From B4-G1 sp964393895 (GTDB taxonomy: Bacteria > Chloroflexota > Anaerolineae > B4-G1): a stretch of 64,000 nt of DNA. Shown here in pieces: positions 16,810 through 25,086 of the stretch. Location: NCBI GenBank assembly GCA_964393895.1, contig CAYMWP010000001.1, forward strand, positions 62,001 to 126,000, written 5' to 3'. The notes below the pieces were generated by a model, which was given only the letters and a program-made list of their open reading frames with translations, made no database searches and was not told the DNA's origin. The position numbers and the translations under genes are program-made. Each line of letters opens with the position of its first letter. Within the stretch, counting starts at the first letter, position 1.

Positions 16810-17712
16810 CTAGACTTCGGGGATGGTGACCACGGGGGGCCAGTTGGTCATGCACCCCGGCACGATGAGGTCCATGGATGGATCGCACAAGATCACCGCC
16901 TGGTCGCAAACAACGGCCACGTAATGGCCGCGAACTGCCAAGGCGTACGGGATGGGCCCGGTGAGCTCGCTGGAGCACAAGTCCTCCATCGACCAGTGGG
17001 TAACTATCGACTCTGTTACCGGATCCAGGAACGCCAGTCGATAAACGTCCCCTCCATCGTCGTATCGTAGAAGAGCCAGGACGCCGCCAAGATAGTTCTT
17101 CTTGTCGATGACTTCCGAGGCCAGAGTAGCGAGCTCGGTGTCGGTGTGGTCGATCGAGCGGTATCTGGTCCTCTTCTGGTCCTTGGAAGATAGATCGGCT
17201 TCACGAAGCCCTGCGCTGGCAGCGCTGGTCCCCCCGACCTCGATGAAAACAGACAGCGAAGCGCAGATGCTGTCGAAGATGTTCTCGACCGCCGTGGCCC
17301 ACCCTCGAGGATCGCTGGCGTAGTCCTGCTGCTCACCGAAGCCCGGGTAGCGCCAGCCGCACTGCATGACGCGCCCGTCGTGATTGAACTTGACGGCCGC
17401 AACGAGAACGTTCTCCGGAATGGAGCCCTGATTCAGTACCAGGCGTACGAGGAACGTCCCCCACACGTCGGGGACGAAGTAGGGGGTGGCGTGGTTTGGG
17501 TTCGGCAGGCCGGTGCCGGGGTCCAAAAACTCCGCCGTTGACCCGGGCGGCCGGGAGACGAAGGACCACTCGTAGATGGCCCCCGGCGGGGCCATGGTGG
17601 GAGTCAGGTCTACCCTATGGACCTGCCAAAGGTCTGTCCTGGCAAGGTCCGGGCCGGGCGCTGGACCAGCTCCCCCGACTTGGTCAATTCGAAAAGCAGC
17701 ACTCCAGGCCAT
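16810..17712 (-). CDS. Virion protein with K319-type PKD domain (300 aa)
   Basis: ATG 17712 is preferred because TAGGAGTCAAC precedes it. Residues about 15-100 match the PKD/K319-type Ig fold: IYEWSFVSRPPGSTAEFLD, then a Phe-Val-Pro-Asp-Val-Trp-Gly-Thr motif and FLVRLVLNQG. The second half has propeller-like strands (YRLAFLDPVTESIVTHW, HYVAVVCDQAVILCDPS) similar in feel to the 474-aa neighbour. It begins the fibre transcript next to a divergent plus-strand gene. A surface-exposed tail decoration or adhesin subunit is likely. Confidence 0.8.
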   Translation of the reverse strand: MAWSAAFRIDQVGGAGPAPGPDLARTDLWQVHRVDLTPTMAPPGAIYEWSFVSRPPGSTAEFLDPGTGLPNPNHATPYFVPDVWGTFLVRLVLNQGSIPENVLVAAVKFNHDGRVMQCGWRYPGFGEQQDYASDPRGWATAVENIFDSICASLSVFIEVGGTSAASAGLREADLSSKDQKRTRYRSIDHTDTELATLASEVIDKKNYLGGVLALLRYDDGGDVYRLAFLDPVTESIVTHWSMEDLCSSELTGPIPYALAVRGHYVAVVCDQAVILCDPSMDLIVPGCMTNWPPVVTIPEV

Positions 17713-17731
17713 GTTGACTCCTACGCCCCCC

Positions 17732-17761
17732 GTTATACCATCGGCCAATGACGTGTGTCAC
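17732..17761 (-). promoter_or_regulatory. Sigma-70-like promoter for the fibre operon
   Basis: On the minus strand GTGACA (17761-17756) and TATAAC (17737-17732) are separated by 18 bases, matching the -35 and -10 consensus at 5 of 6 positions each. Transcription would start near 17725, leaving a short leader that carries the GGAG site of the 300-aa gene. The -35 box lies inside the first codons of the divergent plus-strand gene. Confidence 0.45.
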
Positions 17762-18056
17762 CCTGACCCCAGAGCAGGTTCGCAAGGCAATTGAAGGGTA
17801 TGAGGACGATCTGTCCGGAGAGAACCGGAAGTACGAAGCCCTGTACCGGCAGTACGAGACGTGCCCCCGCTGCGGAGGCAAACGACACAAGGAGTTCCTG
17901 TCCAAAGAGCACATCTTCGGACAGGGCACGCTCGTGCCGCGGGCGGTACTGAGGTGCGGCTCGTGCGGGAACTTGTTCGACCCCCACTCTGGCCTGGAGG
18001 TAGAGCGGGGGAACCCCGCACGGGTTCCGCCTGACATCCCGATCATCGGAAGCTAG
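17748..18056 (+). CDS. Plus-strand zinc-ribbon protein (102 aa)
   Basis: A lone gene opposite to its neighbours. Residues 1-38 are an acidic helix (LTPEQVRKAIEGYEDD), then a four-cysteine zinc ribbon with CPRC at 39-42 and CGSC at 70-73, and a short tail. The family fits nucleic-acid or protein binding. It diverges from the fibre operon across 35 bases, and its TAG overlaps the TAG of the baseplate J gene. There is no clear ribosome site before the ATG (CGGCCA), so expression may be low or from a leader not seen. It looks like an inserted accessory gene. Confidence 0.75.
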   Translation: MTCVTLTPEQVRKAIEGYEDDLSGENRKYEALYRQYETCPRCGGKRHKEFLSKEHIFGQGTLVPRAVLRCGSCGNLFDPHSGLEVERGNPARVPPDIPIIGS

Positions 18057-21000
18057 GCGCTTCTGCGCTCGAGGTTCAGAACGTCGGGGATGAAGGCAGA
18101 GAGGCGGCCGGTGCTGACCCGATTCTGCGACCAGTCCAACCACACCGTCCGGTCGGTGCGGTGTACCACCGCGATGAGGTCGAGCGGCCCCTCCACCGAC
18201 GTGGCGCCCCTGTTCTGCGCCAGCTTCTGGACGCCCGTGGCCTCGAGGGGCTGGTTGGGGTAGGTGTTGCGAATGTACGCCTCGACGTCCGGCAGCAGCA
18301 CAGACGCCTTCGACCCGCCTTCGTAGACCAGGTCCAGACGTACGAAGTGCGGGATCAGGTGCTTGACCAGCGGGTTCTGGCAAACGTCGCGCTCGATCTC
18401 GCTCATGGTGTAGCTCTGAGCGTCGCTCACCAAGCTCTGCGTCTGGTAGTTGACCTGCAAGTTCTGGAAGATGATCCTGACGGCGTTGCGCAGGTCATCG
18501 GAAGTGCCCACGGGGAAGTAGACCGGGGGCAGCGTCATGACCGGCTCCTCAGCGTCCGAGAACGTGAGAACCTCGTTGTTCGTGCTCAAGTAGTAGCCGT
18601 ACGTGTAGTAGCCCTCGATCTGCATCTCGAGGCCCGCCTCGACGTTGTACAAGTCGCCCGTGCCGTTGGACGCCATCTCCACGTCAGCGTAGTACAGGCC
18701 CGCCGGACCTTCGTTCTGCTGCATCTGCGTGCTGGTGATGCGCTGCGCGCCCGGCCGAACGATCGAGTAGTGTTGGAAGGGAGAGGTGGTGACGATGCCG
18801 GCCGGCCCCTGAATAGCCCTGAACCTGAGGGTCTGCTCATCCACCACCCGAAGGATGAGGTAGTCCCCGAACATGTCCGAGGTGTTGCTGGTGTCCTCGG
18901 TGACGATGGCCTGCATGCCTGGGATGGCGTAGATGCCGGAGTTGGCCGTGTCGTCGTCGAACCGCAGGACCACAGGTACGTCCCCGGACAGGGTCAGGCG
19001 ATTGGCGCTGTCGATGATTACCGCGGGCACGCCGAGGGCCGAGTTGATCTGGTCGGCGAGCTCCTGCCGCCCGATGTTGCCCAGGTTGTCCGTTTGCAGG
19101 AGCGTGATGGTCACGTCGGCGTGACCGTCCACAGAAAAGACGAGAGTCTTGTCCGCAATTGCCAGGACCGGGTCAGTGAGCGGGCCGGACACCGGAACGT
19201 CCATCCTGTCGATGCGGATGATGTCCCCGCTCTGGATGCCCATGCTGACGAACTCGGCATTCGGGCTGTTGAACGTACCATCCGGCAGAACGTAGGCGGT
19301 CACGAACCCATCCTTGGGCTCGATCGAGCTCGGCGGCGCCGGGATGCGCACAGCACTGATGAGAGGATCCGGACGGAAGGTAAGGATGGTCCCGTCGTCC
19401 AGGCTTACGGTCCCCTCTGTGTCCTGATTGAACTCGATGGTGACCGGCTCAAGGAAGTAGAAGCGGCCGTACCCGATGGATCGAGCTCCCACACGCACCC
19501 TTCTGTCCGACTCCGGGTTCAGGTCCGTGTCGACGATGAGGCCAGACTCAGGGTCCGCCACCTGAGTGAGGATCCAGGGGTCCCTCATGATCGGGTAGCT
19601 GCCGACCTGGTAGCCGTTCAGCACATCCACCACGTCCGTCCGCTTATCGATGCCAAGCCGGTCATCTATCCACCCCAGATTGGGGTAGTACCGTGTCAGA
19701 AACTCGTCCGATCGAACGTCTCTGGACGTGAGAGGCTCCCGCCATCTGACCCCCGTTCCGAACAAGTTCTCGTAGCAGGACAGCAGCGGGCCGCCGGTGG
19801 AGCTGTCGACTTCCGTGTACGGGGCCACTGGAGCGATACCGAGCCGGTTCTCGCTGACGATGTAGGCGGGGGCCACCCCGGCGATGGCGGGGTTCGACAT
19901 GTGCGTGTTGATGGCGTCGACCACCTCTTGGAGAGAGACAGGACCAACCGCAGGCATCGGCACATCGGTGAACCTGATGAGCGGGTCTTTGTCGAGGGTG
20001 CCTTGTACTTGCCACCGAATGTGCAGGGCCTTTCCCTCCACCCCCGTGTTGTCGAGGTTCGGCGCCGGTGACAGGCTCGTCGGGAAGGCCCGGCCCACAA
20101 TACCAAGGGTCCCGTCTTGGATCTCGACCTTTTTGCCCCTCAACGCGTTGGAGAAGGACTTGGTCTCGGCGTAGACCGGGGCCCCAAAAGGAACAGTCGA
20201 GCCAGTGGGCTGCTGGTTCGAGTCGAGCACGTCGATCGTCTGCACGCGGATGAGCGGCATGTTCATCCCGCCGGCGGCGTTCGGACGGAAGATCGTGTAC
20301 TTCAAACCGGTCTTGGTGGTGATCAAAGGGGACGCGAGCTGCACCAAGGTGAACGGCGCGGGCACGGCGATGATCTTGTAGTCCCCTGCATCAGGCCCGT
20401 CGTAGATGCGCAAGATGTCGTCCACGGCCACGCCAAGCGCGTCGAAGTTGTGCCCGGTGGCGGTGGATACGAGGTCGGAACCGACACCCGTCTGCAAGTC
20501 GTTTCCAGAGATCTTCGTCTCCTTCGGCTCCGCGAGCTCGACGTCGACGTCGTCCTGAATCTTCCACACCACGTCGTTGACTTGAACACCGCTGCCGTTG
20601 CCGGCGTCAGCGTCCAAGGTCAACCGCGCGCGGCCGTAGTGAATGTCGAGAGGGTCGGTCACGTGCTCGACTGCCACGATCCGATAGAAGCCCGCCACCG
20701 AAGAGGGCTCTGTGACCTGGAAGACCCAGCCCAAGTTGATGGTGCCGCGGAACAGGTTGTAGACGGGGTCCGTATCTCGGATGTAGTACAGCTCCCCCGT
20801 CTGCGTGGGCGGGCCCACGCTCGTGTAGGTCTGCAGGACCACGGTCCTTTGCCCCACGCCGGCGGTGTTCGGGATGAATGCCTGCGTTCCGGCAGCGATC
20901 GGCTGGTCGTCCGTGACCGCGTCGAGTACCAAGGACCCGTCCTCGAAGGAGCTGCCCTTGATGTAGATGTCGGTCAGACCGCCGATGTGAATCTCGTTGT

Positions 21001-22219
21001 CTTCGATGTTGACCTCGCCGTTCGCCCCGTCCGGGAAGACGATGCCCCCGGGGATGCTCGACAAGGTGATGCTCTTCTTCCGAAGACCCCACGGGTGCGC
21101 GTCGGGGCCCGTCACGAACAGAGACTGCCGCACTTCGAGTGTGCGGTCGTTGATGACTCGAGTGATGTCGAGGTCTTGGATGCTCGGCGGCGCAGCAAAC
21201 GCACCGTGCACTGTCAGCACGTAGTCCTCCACCTCCAAGTTCGGCGAGCCGATGAGCAGGCGAAAGTCGACGGGGTCGGTCACGCGGATGCGCCTAGTGG
21301 TTGCCCCGTTCAAGCCGTCTGGGAAGCTGTAGGCGTTCTCCCCCGAGGTGACGATGGGCCCAAGCCCCCCGCCCTTGACGATGTCGCGCTGCATCTCCGG
21401 GTCGTTGAAGCCGACCACGTTGATTCGAGTGATGCCGCCGAACTCTTCAGTGAGCTTGTGGATGATGCCGCGCAGCACGCCCATGCTGCGATGGCTGAGC
21501 TCCTGGTCCGTGCGCGTGATGAACTCGAGAGCGCCTTCGGAGTCCAGCCCTCCCCCGAACTTGGTCTTGTTCGTGACGCTCGAAGCGCCCTGAAGAGTCG
21601 GTGCCCTGGAGATCTCTCCCGGACCGATGTTGTAGGCCGTACCTGGGGCCTCCGCGATGGCGTTCACGTCGAAGAAGTACTCGTTGCCCTCCTGGTTGAG
21701 CAGCATCTCTTGCGACGTGATGGTCTGCTTGCTGGTGGCGTAGAACAAAAGACCCGTCTTGGACAGGAAGTAGTCGGTCGGGGAGACGTTCACGCCTCGA
21801 GGAGAACCGTAGCGCACCCGCACCTTGCCGACAGCGAGCTCGCCCCGGGTCCGGTTGGAGAACGTGTTGGCGGCCAGGGCGTCGGCCTCTTCCGTGGTCA
21901 GCAGCTCAGGGTCCTTGAGCGACTGCGACAGCGCGATGCGGTTGGTCTCCCGGACGACCGGGTCGAAGATGAGCTCGGAGCCCTTGACCAACAGGTCCAC
22001 GAGGGCGCTGCCCTCCGACGTGTTCATGTTCGGCCACTCCTGCGCCAACCTCTCCCGAATGAACAGAGGAAGGTTGGACGAGAACGGGTCGTTGCCGATC
22101 CGCCCAAGCAGCGGCTGAATGACCTCGACATCGATCGGGGACCCCGGGGACACGTCCACATTGGGATCCCAGATCTGCAGCCTTTCGCGGAGGAACGCCT
22201 CGTAGTCTCGCAGTGCCAT
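18053..22219 (-). CDS. Baseplate J-like protein, greatly enlarged (1388 aa)
   Basis: The N-terminus (residues about 1-120) has the acidic-helical start of baseplate wedge proteins. Residues about 185-260 carry the baseplate J/gp47 signature: GTAYNIGPGEISRAP, GASSVTNKTKFGGGLDSEGA and a following TDQELSHRS. The last 230 residues (DVEAYIRNTYPNQPLEATGVQ onward) match the C-terminal region that closes J-like proteins. Between them lie about 800 residues of beta-rich insertions. Usual family members have about 300-660 residues. J/gp6 proteins build the wedge ring around the hub and trigger sheath contraction. The ATG follows TTGAGGTAGGC. Confidence 0.88.
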   Translation of the reverse strand: MALRDYEAFLRERLQIWDPNVDVSPGSPIDVEVIQPLLGRIGNDPFSSNLPLFIRERLAQEWPNMNTSEGSALVDLLVKGSELIFDPVVRETNRIALSQSLKDPELLTTEEADALAANTFSNRTRGELAVGKVRVRYGSPRGVNVSPTDYFLSKTGLLFYATSKQTITSQEMLLNQEGNEYFFDVNAIAEAPGTAYNIGPGEISRAPTLQGASSVTNKTKFGGGLDSEGALEFITRTDQELSHRSMGVLRGIIHKLTEEFGGITRINVVGFNDPEMQRDIVKGGGLGPIVTSGENAYSFPDGLNGATTRRIRVTDPVDFRLLIGSPNLEVEDYVLTVHGAFAAPPSIQDLDITRVINDRTLEVRQSLFVTGPDAHPWGLRKKSITLSSIPGGIVFPDGANGEVNIEDNEIHIGGLTDIYIKGSSFEDGSLVLDAVTDDQPIAAGTQAFIPNTAGVGQRTVVLQTYTSVGPPTQTGELYYIRDTDPVYNLFRGTINLGWVFQVTEPSSVAGFYRIVAVEHVTDPLDIHYGRARLTLDADAGNGSGVQVNDVVWKIQDDVDVELAEPKETKISGNDLQTGVGSDLVSTATGHNFDALGVAVDDILRIYDGPDAGDYKIIAVPAPFTLVQLASPLITTKTGLKYTIFRPNAAGGMNMPLIRVQTIDVLDSNQQPTGSTVPFGAPVYAETKSFSNALRGKKVEIQDGTLGIVGRAFPTSLSPAPNLDNTGVEGKALHIRWQVQGTLDKDPLIRFTDVPMPAVGPVSLQEVVDAINTHMSNPAIAGVAPAYIVSENRLGIAPVAPYTEVDSSTGGPLLSCYENLFGTGVRWREPLTSRDVRSDEFLTRYYPNLGWIDDRLGIDKRTDVVDVLNGYQVGSYPIMRDPWILTQVADPESGLIVDTDLNPESDRRVRVGARSIGYGRFYFLEPVTIEFNQDTEGTVSLDDGTILTFRPDPLISAVRIPAPPSSIEPKDGFVTAYVLPDGTFNSPNAEFVSMGIQSGDIIRIDRMDVPVSGPLTDPVLAIADKTLVFSVDGHADVTITLLQTDNLGNIGRQELADQINSALGVPAVIIDSANRLTLSGDVPVVLRFDDDTANSGIYAIPGMQAIVTEDTSNTSDMFGDYLILRVVDEQTLRFRAIQGPAGIVTTSPFQHYSIVRPGAQRITSTQMQQNEGPAGLYYADVEMASNGTGDLYNVEAGLEMQIEGYYTYGYYLSTNNEVLTFSDAEEPVMTLPPVYFPVGTSDDLRNAVRIIFQNLQVNYQTQSLVSDAQSYTMSEIERDVCQNPLVKHLIPHFVRLDLVYEGGSKASVLLPDVEAYIRNTYPNQPLEATGVQKLAQNRGATSVEGPLDLIAVVHRTDRTVWLDWSQNRVSTGRLSAFIPDVLNLERRSA

Positions 22220-22226
22220 GCCTACC

Positions 22227-22889
22227 TCAAAGGACGAGCGTGGCGTAGCCGGTCACGCCGGCGTGGCTCACGATCTTCGGACTGACGGTCAGCATCTGCA
22301 GGGTCGGGTCGTAGTCGGATGCGACCACCTTCGCCGACAGCAGACGTTCCTCCGGAGGGAGCTGCTGCTGGGCCTGCAGGGCGATGATCTGTCTCGTCGT
22401 GTTGTCGCAGCAGATGACGGCCTCGGAGATGAGCCCGCGCCCCTCATCTTTCCTGCTCACCGTGCCTCCCACCTTCTGAAGAAGGCCACCCCCGATCCCA
22501 GGCATCCAGATGTCCGTGCCGGGGGTGGTCAGAAGGACCTTCACATACAGCTGGAGCAGCCGCATGAACCCTTCGACCTTGCCAGAGCCCGCACCCGTAG
22601 CTATGCGAAACCTCAACATGCTCGTTGGGGTGACGGTGAGGCGCGCGGACAGCACCGATACCTCATCGATGTCCCGGTCCAGCTCAGAATCGGGAACCTG
22701 CGCGACCAGCTGGTTCTTCGAGATGATGGAGTACCGAGGGGAGATCTGGTCGTTGATCCGCACTTCCTCCACTCGGCGGAAGTCTTTCCCCTCTACGAAC
22801 AGTGCCCTGGGGTCATAGCCGAACAGCTCTTTGACTTGCGTGAGCTGCACGATGTCCTGCGGGTAGACTACTTGAAAGTCGACGGTCAC
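22227..22889 (-). CDS. gp25-like baseplate wedge protein (220 aa)
   Basis: Starts with GTG at 22889 and ends 7 bases before the J-like gene, the same order as gp25/W then J in contractile phages. Residues about 105-205 fit the gp25 fold: a helix, GTDIWMPGIGGGLLQKVGG (compare the LP-x-GxGL loop of gp25), a helix, then a paired beta strand ending. The first 95 residues are an extra beta domain. gp25 proteins nucleate the sheath on the baseplate. The call rests on the loop motif, fold order and gene neighbour. Confidence 0.68.
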   Translation of the reverse strand: MTVDFQVVYPQDIVQLTQVKELFGYDPRALFVEGKDFRRVEEVRINDQISPRYSIISKNQLVAQVPDSELDRDIDEVSVLSARLTVTPTSMLRFRIATGAGSGKVEGFMRLLQLYVKVLLTTPGTDIWMPGIGGGLLQKVGGTVSRKDEGRGLISEAVICCDNTTRQIIALQAQQQLPPEERLLSAKVVASDYDPTLQMLTVSPKIVSHAGVTGYATLVL

Positions 22890-22935
22890 GGTGCGTCTAC
22901 CCTACCAGAAAGGCGAAGGCGCCAAAAGGAACCGG

Positions 22936-23217
22936 CTAGTGAGCGAGGTCCGACAGGCGGTTCTTGGCGAAGTAGTTGGCCAGGGCCGTGATGGACGCGA
23001 CCATGTTGAACCGGACGTGCTCGACGGAGAAGCCGAACAGGTCGATGCCGACCGCGTCGATCTCGGCCCTCACCCGATCCTCCGACCTCTCCAGCCGCAT
23101 GTGGTAGTTCTGGCCGAGCACCTCGAGCTGGGCTTGCTCCACTGCCACGGGCCGCTGAACGACCCCATTATTGACTGGGGTTCGCCTCGGTGTTGACGTT
23201 GTCCTCGGCATCGACAT
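22936..23217 (-). CDS. Small baseplate-region protein (93 aa)
   Basis: The ATG at 23217 follows AGGAGAGCG. The first 25 residues are basic and disordered (MSMPRTTSTPRRTPVNN), then a helical region with GIDLFGFSVEHVRFNMVASI and ALANYFAKNRL. The gene overlaps the end of the next upstream gene by 50 bases in another frame. No family recognised. Confidence 0.72.
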   Translation of the reverse strand: MSMPRTTSTPRRTPVNNGVVQRPVAVEQAQLEVLGQNYHMRLERSEDRVRAEIDAVGIDLFGFSVEHVRFNMVASITALANYFAKNRLSDLAH

Positions 23218-23479
23218 CGCTCTCCTCCTGCTCTTTCGCCTGCTCGACGACTGCGTTCAGGCGGTTCTCGATCTCGGTGATGCGCTCGATCGCGGACCGG
23301 CCGCCGTCTTTTCCCTCCAGGCGGTCGACCTGCCTCTGCATCATCTCGTCGAACGTGAGGGCCGCAAGACTGTCTTGAGCCTCGCTTCCCTTGATGAACG
23401 CGTAGGCGTTGGAGATGTCCACGCGAGCGGGCAGTCCCTTGCGCTCCTCGTCGGACAACCTGTTGCCTTCTTGTGTCAT
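23168..23479 (-). CDS. Acidic helical protein (103 aa)
   Basis: Mostly helical and acidic: LSDEERKGLPARVDISNAYA, then TFDEMMQRQVDRLEG, then a coiled coil (RITEIENRLNAVVEQAKEQ) and a Glu/Asp/Asn-rich tail. The ATG has only a weak GAAG upstream. It is the first gene after a gap that contains the terminator of the preceding unit, so it should open a new transcript. The function is unknown; the layout resembles small tail assembly chaperone-type proteins, without firm support. Confidence 0.7.
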   Translation of the reverse strand: MTQEGNRLSDEERKGLPARVDISNAYAFIKGSEAQDSLAALTFDEMMQRQVDRLEGKDGGRSAIERITEIENRLNAVVEQAKEQEESDVDAEDNVNTEANPSQ

Positions 23480-23488
23480 CTTCTGAGC

Positions 23489-23517
23489 AGTATGGAGTAG
23501 ATAGAAAAGAAGATCAA
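23489..23517 (-). promoter_or_regulatory. Weak sigma-70-like promoter candidate
   Basis: TTGATC (23517-23512) and CATACT (23494-23489) are 17 bases apart on the minus strand, each matching consensus at 4 of 6 positions. They lie just before the 103-aa gene, in the only gap after a terminator. Transcription from here would leave an almost absent leader, which weakens the call. Confidence 0.25.
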
Positions 23518-23605
23518 GTCAATGCTTTGGCGTCCTCGTAGCCCATCTCGCTGCGCCTTTCCGTCGTCGGCAGCGTACCACCCCAAACGACAGAAAGCAG
23601 TAGCT

Positions 23606-23635
23606 AAAAAGACGGGGGCGGGTCGCGCCCCCGTC
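23606..23635 (-). terminator. Rho-independent terminator after the GIY-YIG gene
   Basis: GACGGGGGCG (23611-23620) pairs perfectly with CGCCCCCGTC (23626-23635) around a 5-base loop. Read on the minus strand, the stem is followed directly by TTTTT (23610-23606). It lies 6 bases after the stop of the GIY-YIG gene, so it ends the transcript coming from 31-24 kb before the baseplate genes. Confidence 0.9.
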
Positions 23636-23641
23636 GCGCCG

Positions 23642-23962
23642 TCAGGCGAAGGTGGTACAGCAGGCGTATCCGAGGGCCCGGGTGAGCCTGTCGAACGTCT
23701 TCCCCTCCCTGTTCATGAACCGTTCCTTGGCTCCTCTGTCGAGCTTCTTGAAGGAGGCCTCGACGCGCTTGGCCAAGCGCTCGTCCATGTGCTCGGAGGT
23801 CATGTGGAAAACGTACCGAACTGGCAAGCGGACCCGCGTGTACTTCGACCCCTTGCCGTCGTTGTGTCGCCGGAGCCGGGCCTCCAGGTTCGTGGTGATG
23901 CCGGCGTAGTAGGTGTTGTCACGGCACAGAAGGACGTAGAAGTGCCACTGGGGGGCCTTCAC
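23642..23962 (-). CDS. GIY-YIG nuclease family protein (106 aa)
   Basis: Single-domain UvrC N-terminal/YhbQ-type protein. The signature is HFYVLLCRDNTYYAGITTNL (residues 7-26), with the FYV and YAG halves of the GIY-YIG motif. Then come the conserved Arg in LEARLRRHN, KYTR at 40-43 and the metal-binding Glu in RVEASFKKL at about 68. The length is typical of stand-alone members, which nick or repair DNA or act in homing or exclusion. The start is a GTG at 3962 within the 23 kb block (position 23962) after GGAGGACCC, overlapping the upstream stop by 4 bases. It is the last gene before a strong terminator. Confidence 0.88.
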   Translation of the reverse strand: MKAPQWHFYVLLCRDNTYYAGITTNLEARLRRHNDGKGSKYTRVRLPVRYVFHMTSEHMDERLAKRVEASFKKLDRGAKERFMNREGKTFDRLTRALGYACCTTFA

Positions 23963-24207
23963 GGGTCCTCCGGGTCTTCCCAGTCATCGTCCTCGTCGTC
24001 CGGACCCCCGCGCTCGAGCCCCATCTTGGGGTCTCTTTCTTCTTCCAACGCCTCGAGCACCGCGTTGTTGAAGTGCTCGCTGACGACTTCGTACAGTCCT
24101 GGAATCATCAGGAGCGAACCTCCGGTCTCCTTGTCCAGAAGCTCCTCGAGCTTCTTGTCGAACATCTCCTGTGTCACCCAAGAGTGGTCATTCCTGTTCG
24201 AGCTCAC
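23959..24207 (-). CDS. Small acidic protein (82 aa)
   Basis: Starts with GTG 24207 after AAAGGAGGACGC. It is helical (TQEMFDKKLEELLDKETGG, SEHFNNAVLEALEEERDP) with a highly acidic C-terminus (DDEDDDWEDPEDP). It overlaps the 183-aa gene upstream by 20 bases and the GIY-YIG start by 4. Unknown function. An acidic mimic or chaperone role is possible but not shown. Confidence 0.72.
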   Translation of the reverse strand: MSSNRNDHSWVTQEMFDKKLEELLDKETGGSLLMIPGLYEVVSEHFNNAVLEALEEERDPKMGLERGGPDDEDDDWEDPEDP

Positions 24208-24739
24208 GCGTCCTCCTTTCCTCGGCCTCGCGCCTCACCTCATTGAGCCCGCGCCGGCACAGTTCCTTCTGGCGTTCTTCTACTGCTCGCAGCACCCCCT
24301 GGGTCTCCCACATCTTCCGCAGGTACTCGGGGGTCCACTGCGGAAGCCACAGCTTTGATGGGATGACCTCGACGTTGTCCGGGTCCTTGGCCGCCCCCAC
24401 CAGGCTCAATGGCGTGAACGATCCGGTGATGAAGGCTGGCGTATCCTTGTCGGAGCACCAGCCGATGAAGACGAGCTCGAGCTTCTTGGGCTCCTCACCC
24501 GGTTCGAGCGTCAGTGAGTGGAACGGGTAGATGCGATCCTCGGCGCCGGCGGCGTACCGCTTCTTGCCCAGATACGAGACGTACGTGTGGCAGAAGTGGC
24601 CGACCGCCCGCACGTGGCCGGACCTGATGATCACGCCGACGAGCTCACTGGCATGGTAGTCGGAAGTGATCCAGGGCTTGGGCACCGCCACTCGCACGCC
24701 GATCCACATCTGGCGCACGTACCAACGGTACTCACTCAT
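24188..24739 (-). CDS. Hypothetical protein (183 aa)
   Basis: ATG 24739 is chosen because GGAGGAGAGG precedes it and the 116-aa gene ends across it (ATGA overlap). The N-terminus is aromatic (MSEYRWYVRQMWIGVRV). A central region has HACHT-like and LVFIGWCSDKDTPAF segments, and the C-terminus is a charged coiled coil (VEERQKELCRRGLNEVRREA). No family recognised. It belongs to the run of small overlapping genes between 24 and 26 kb. Confidence 0.75.
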   Translation of the reverse strand: MSEYRWYVRQMWIGVRVAVPKPWITSDYHASELVGVIIRSGHVRAVGHFCHTYVSYLGKKRYAAGAEDRIYPFHSLTLEPGEEPKKLELVFIGWCSDKDTPAFITGSFTPLSLVGAAKDPDNVEVIPSKLWLPQWTPEYLRKMWETQGVLRAVEERQKELCRRGLNEVRREAEERRTRELEQE

Positions 24740-25086
24740 CCTCTCCTCCTGTAGAACCGCGCGCGTCGAAGCACCCACAGAGAGGCGGTGTCTTCGCGAG
24801 GCGCATGCAAGTGTTCCTCTCTGTAGAGAGCACGGTCTGTGGTCAGTTCGAAGTGACTTCCGCACCAAAGGCACACGCGGTGCCCTGGCACGAACCCAGC
24901 TTCTGCCCAAACGAGCGGGTGCTCACGGCCCTTCTGCGCGCAATCCGGACAGTTCGCGGAAGGCCACGGCTCGTACCCAAGGGGCACGAGCAAACCGTCA
25001 TCCGGCCGCTCCTCATTGGGCATCTCGAAGTAGTCTTCGGCCGGGCTTTTGCCCGCCCTAGTCCCTACCAGCGTGTAGTACGACAT
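24736..25086 (-). CDS. Zinc-ribbon protein (116 aa)
   Basis: Two cysteine pairs, CPDC at 46-49 and CLWC at 72-75, separated by 22 residues make a probable structural zinc ribbon. The flanks are unremarkable apart from a basic end (LRRARFYRRRG). The ATG follows AAGGAGGCAAGG. It overlaps the 100-aa gene upstream by 29 bases. Confidence 0.78.
   Translation of the reverse strand: MSYYTLVGTRAGKSPAEDYFEMPNEERPDDGLLVPLGYEPWPSANCPDCAQKGREHPLVWAEAGFVPGHRVCLWCGSHFELTTDRALYREEHLHAPREDTASLWVLRRARFYRRRG

Noticed and set aside
18161..20071. Plus-strand open frame of 636 codons
   Set aside because: Antisense to the J-like gene, with no start context and skewed Arg/His/Val composition.
20117..22285. Plus-strand open frame of 722 codons opposite the baseplate J gene
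   Set aside because: High GC keeps antisense frames open. The composition is Arg/Val/Asp/His-heavy and the minus strand has a recognisable J protein.
23520..23560. Ten-codon leader-peptide frame in the gap after the terminator
   Set aside because: A minus-strand ATG near 23545 gives only MGYEDAKALT, with no attenuator-like alternative stems; too little evidence.
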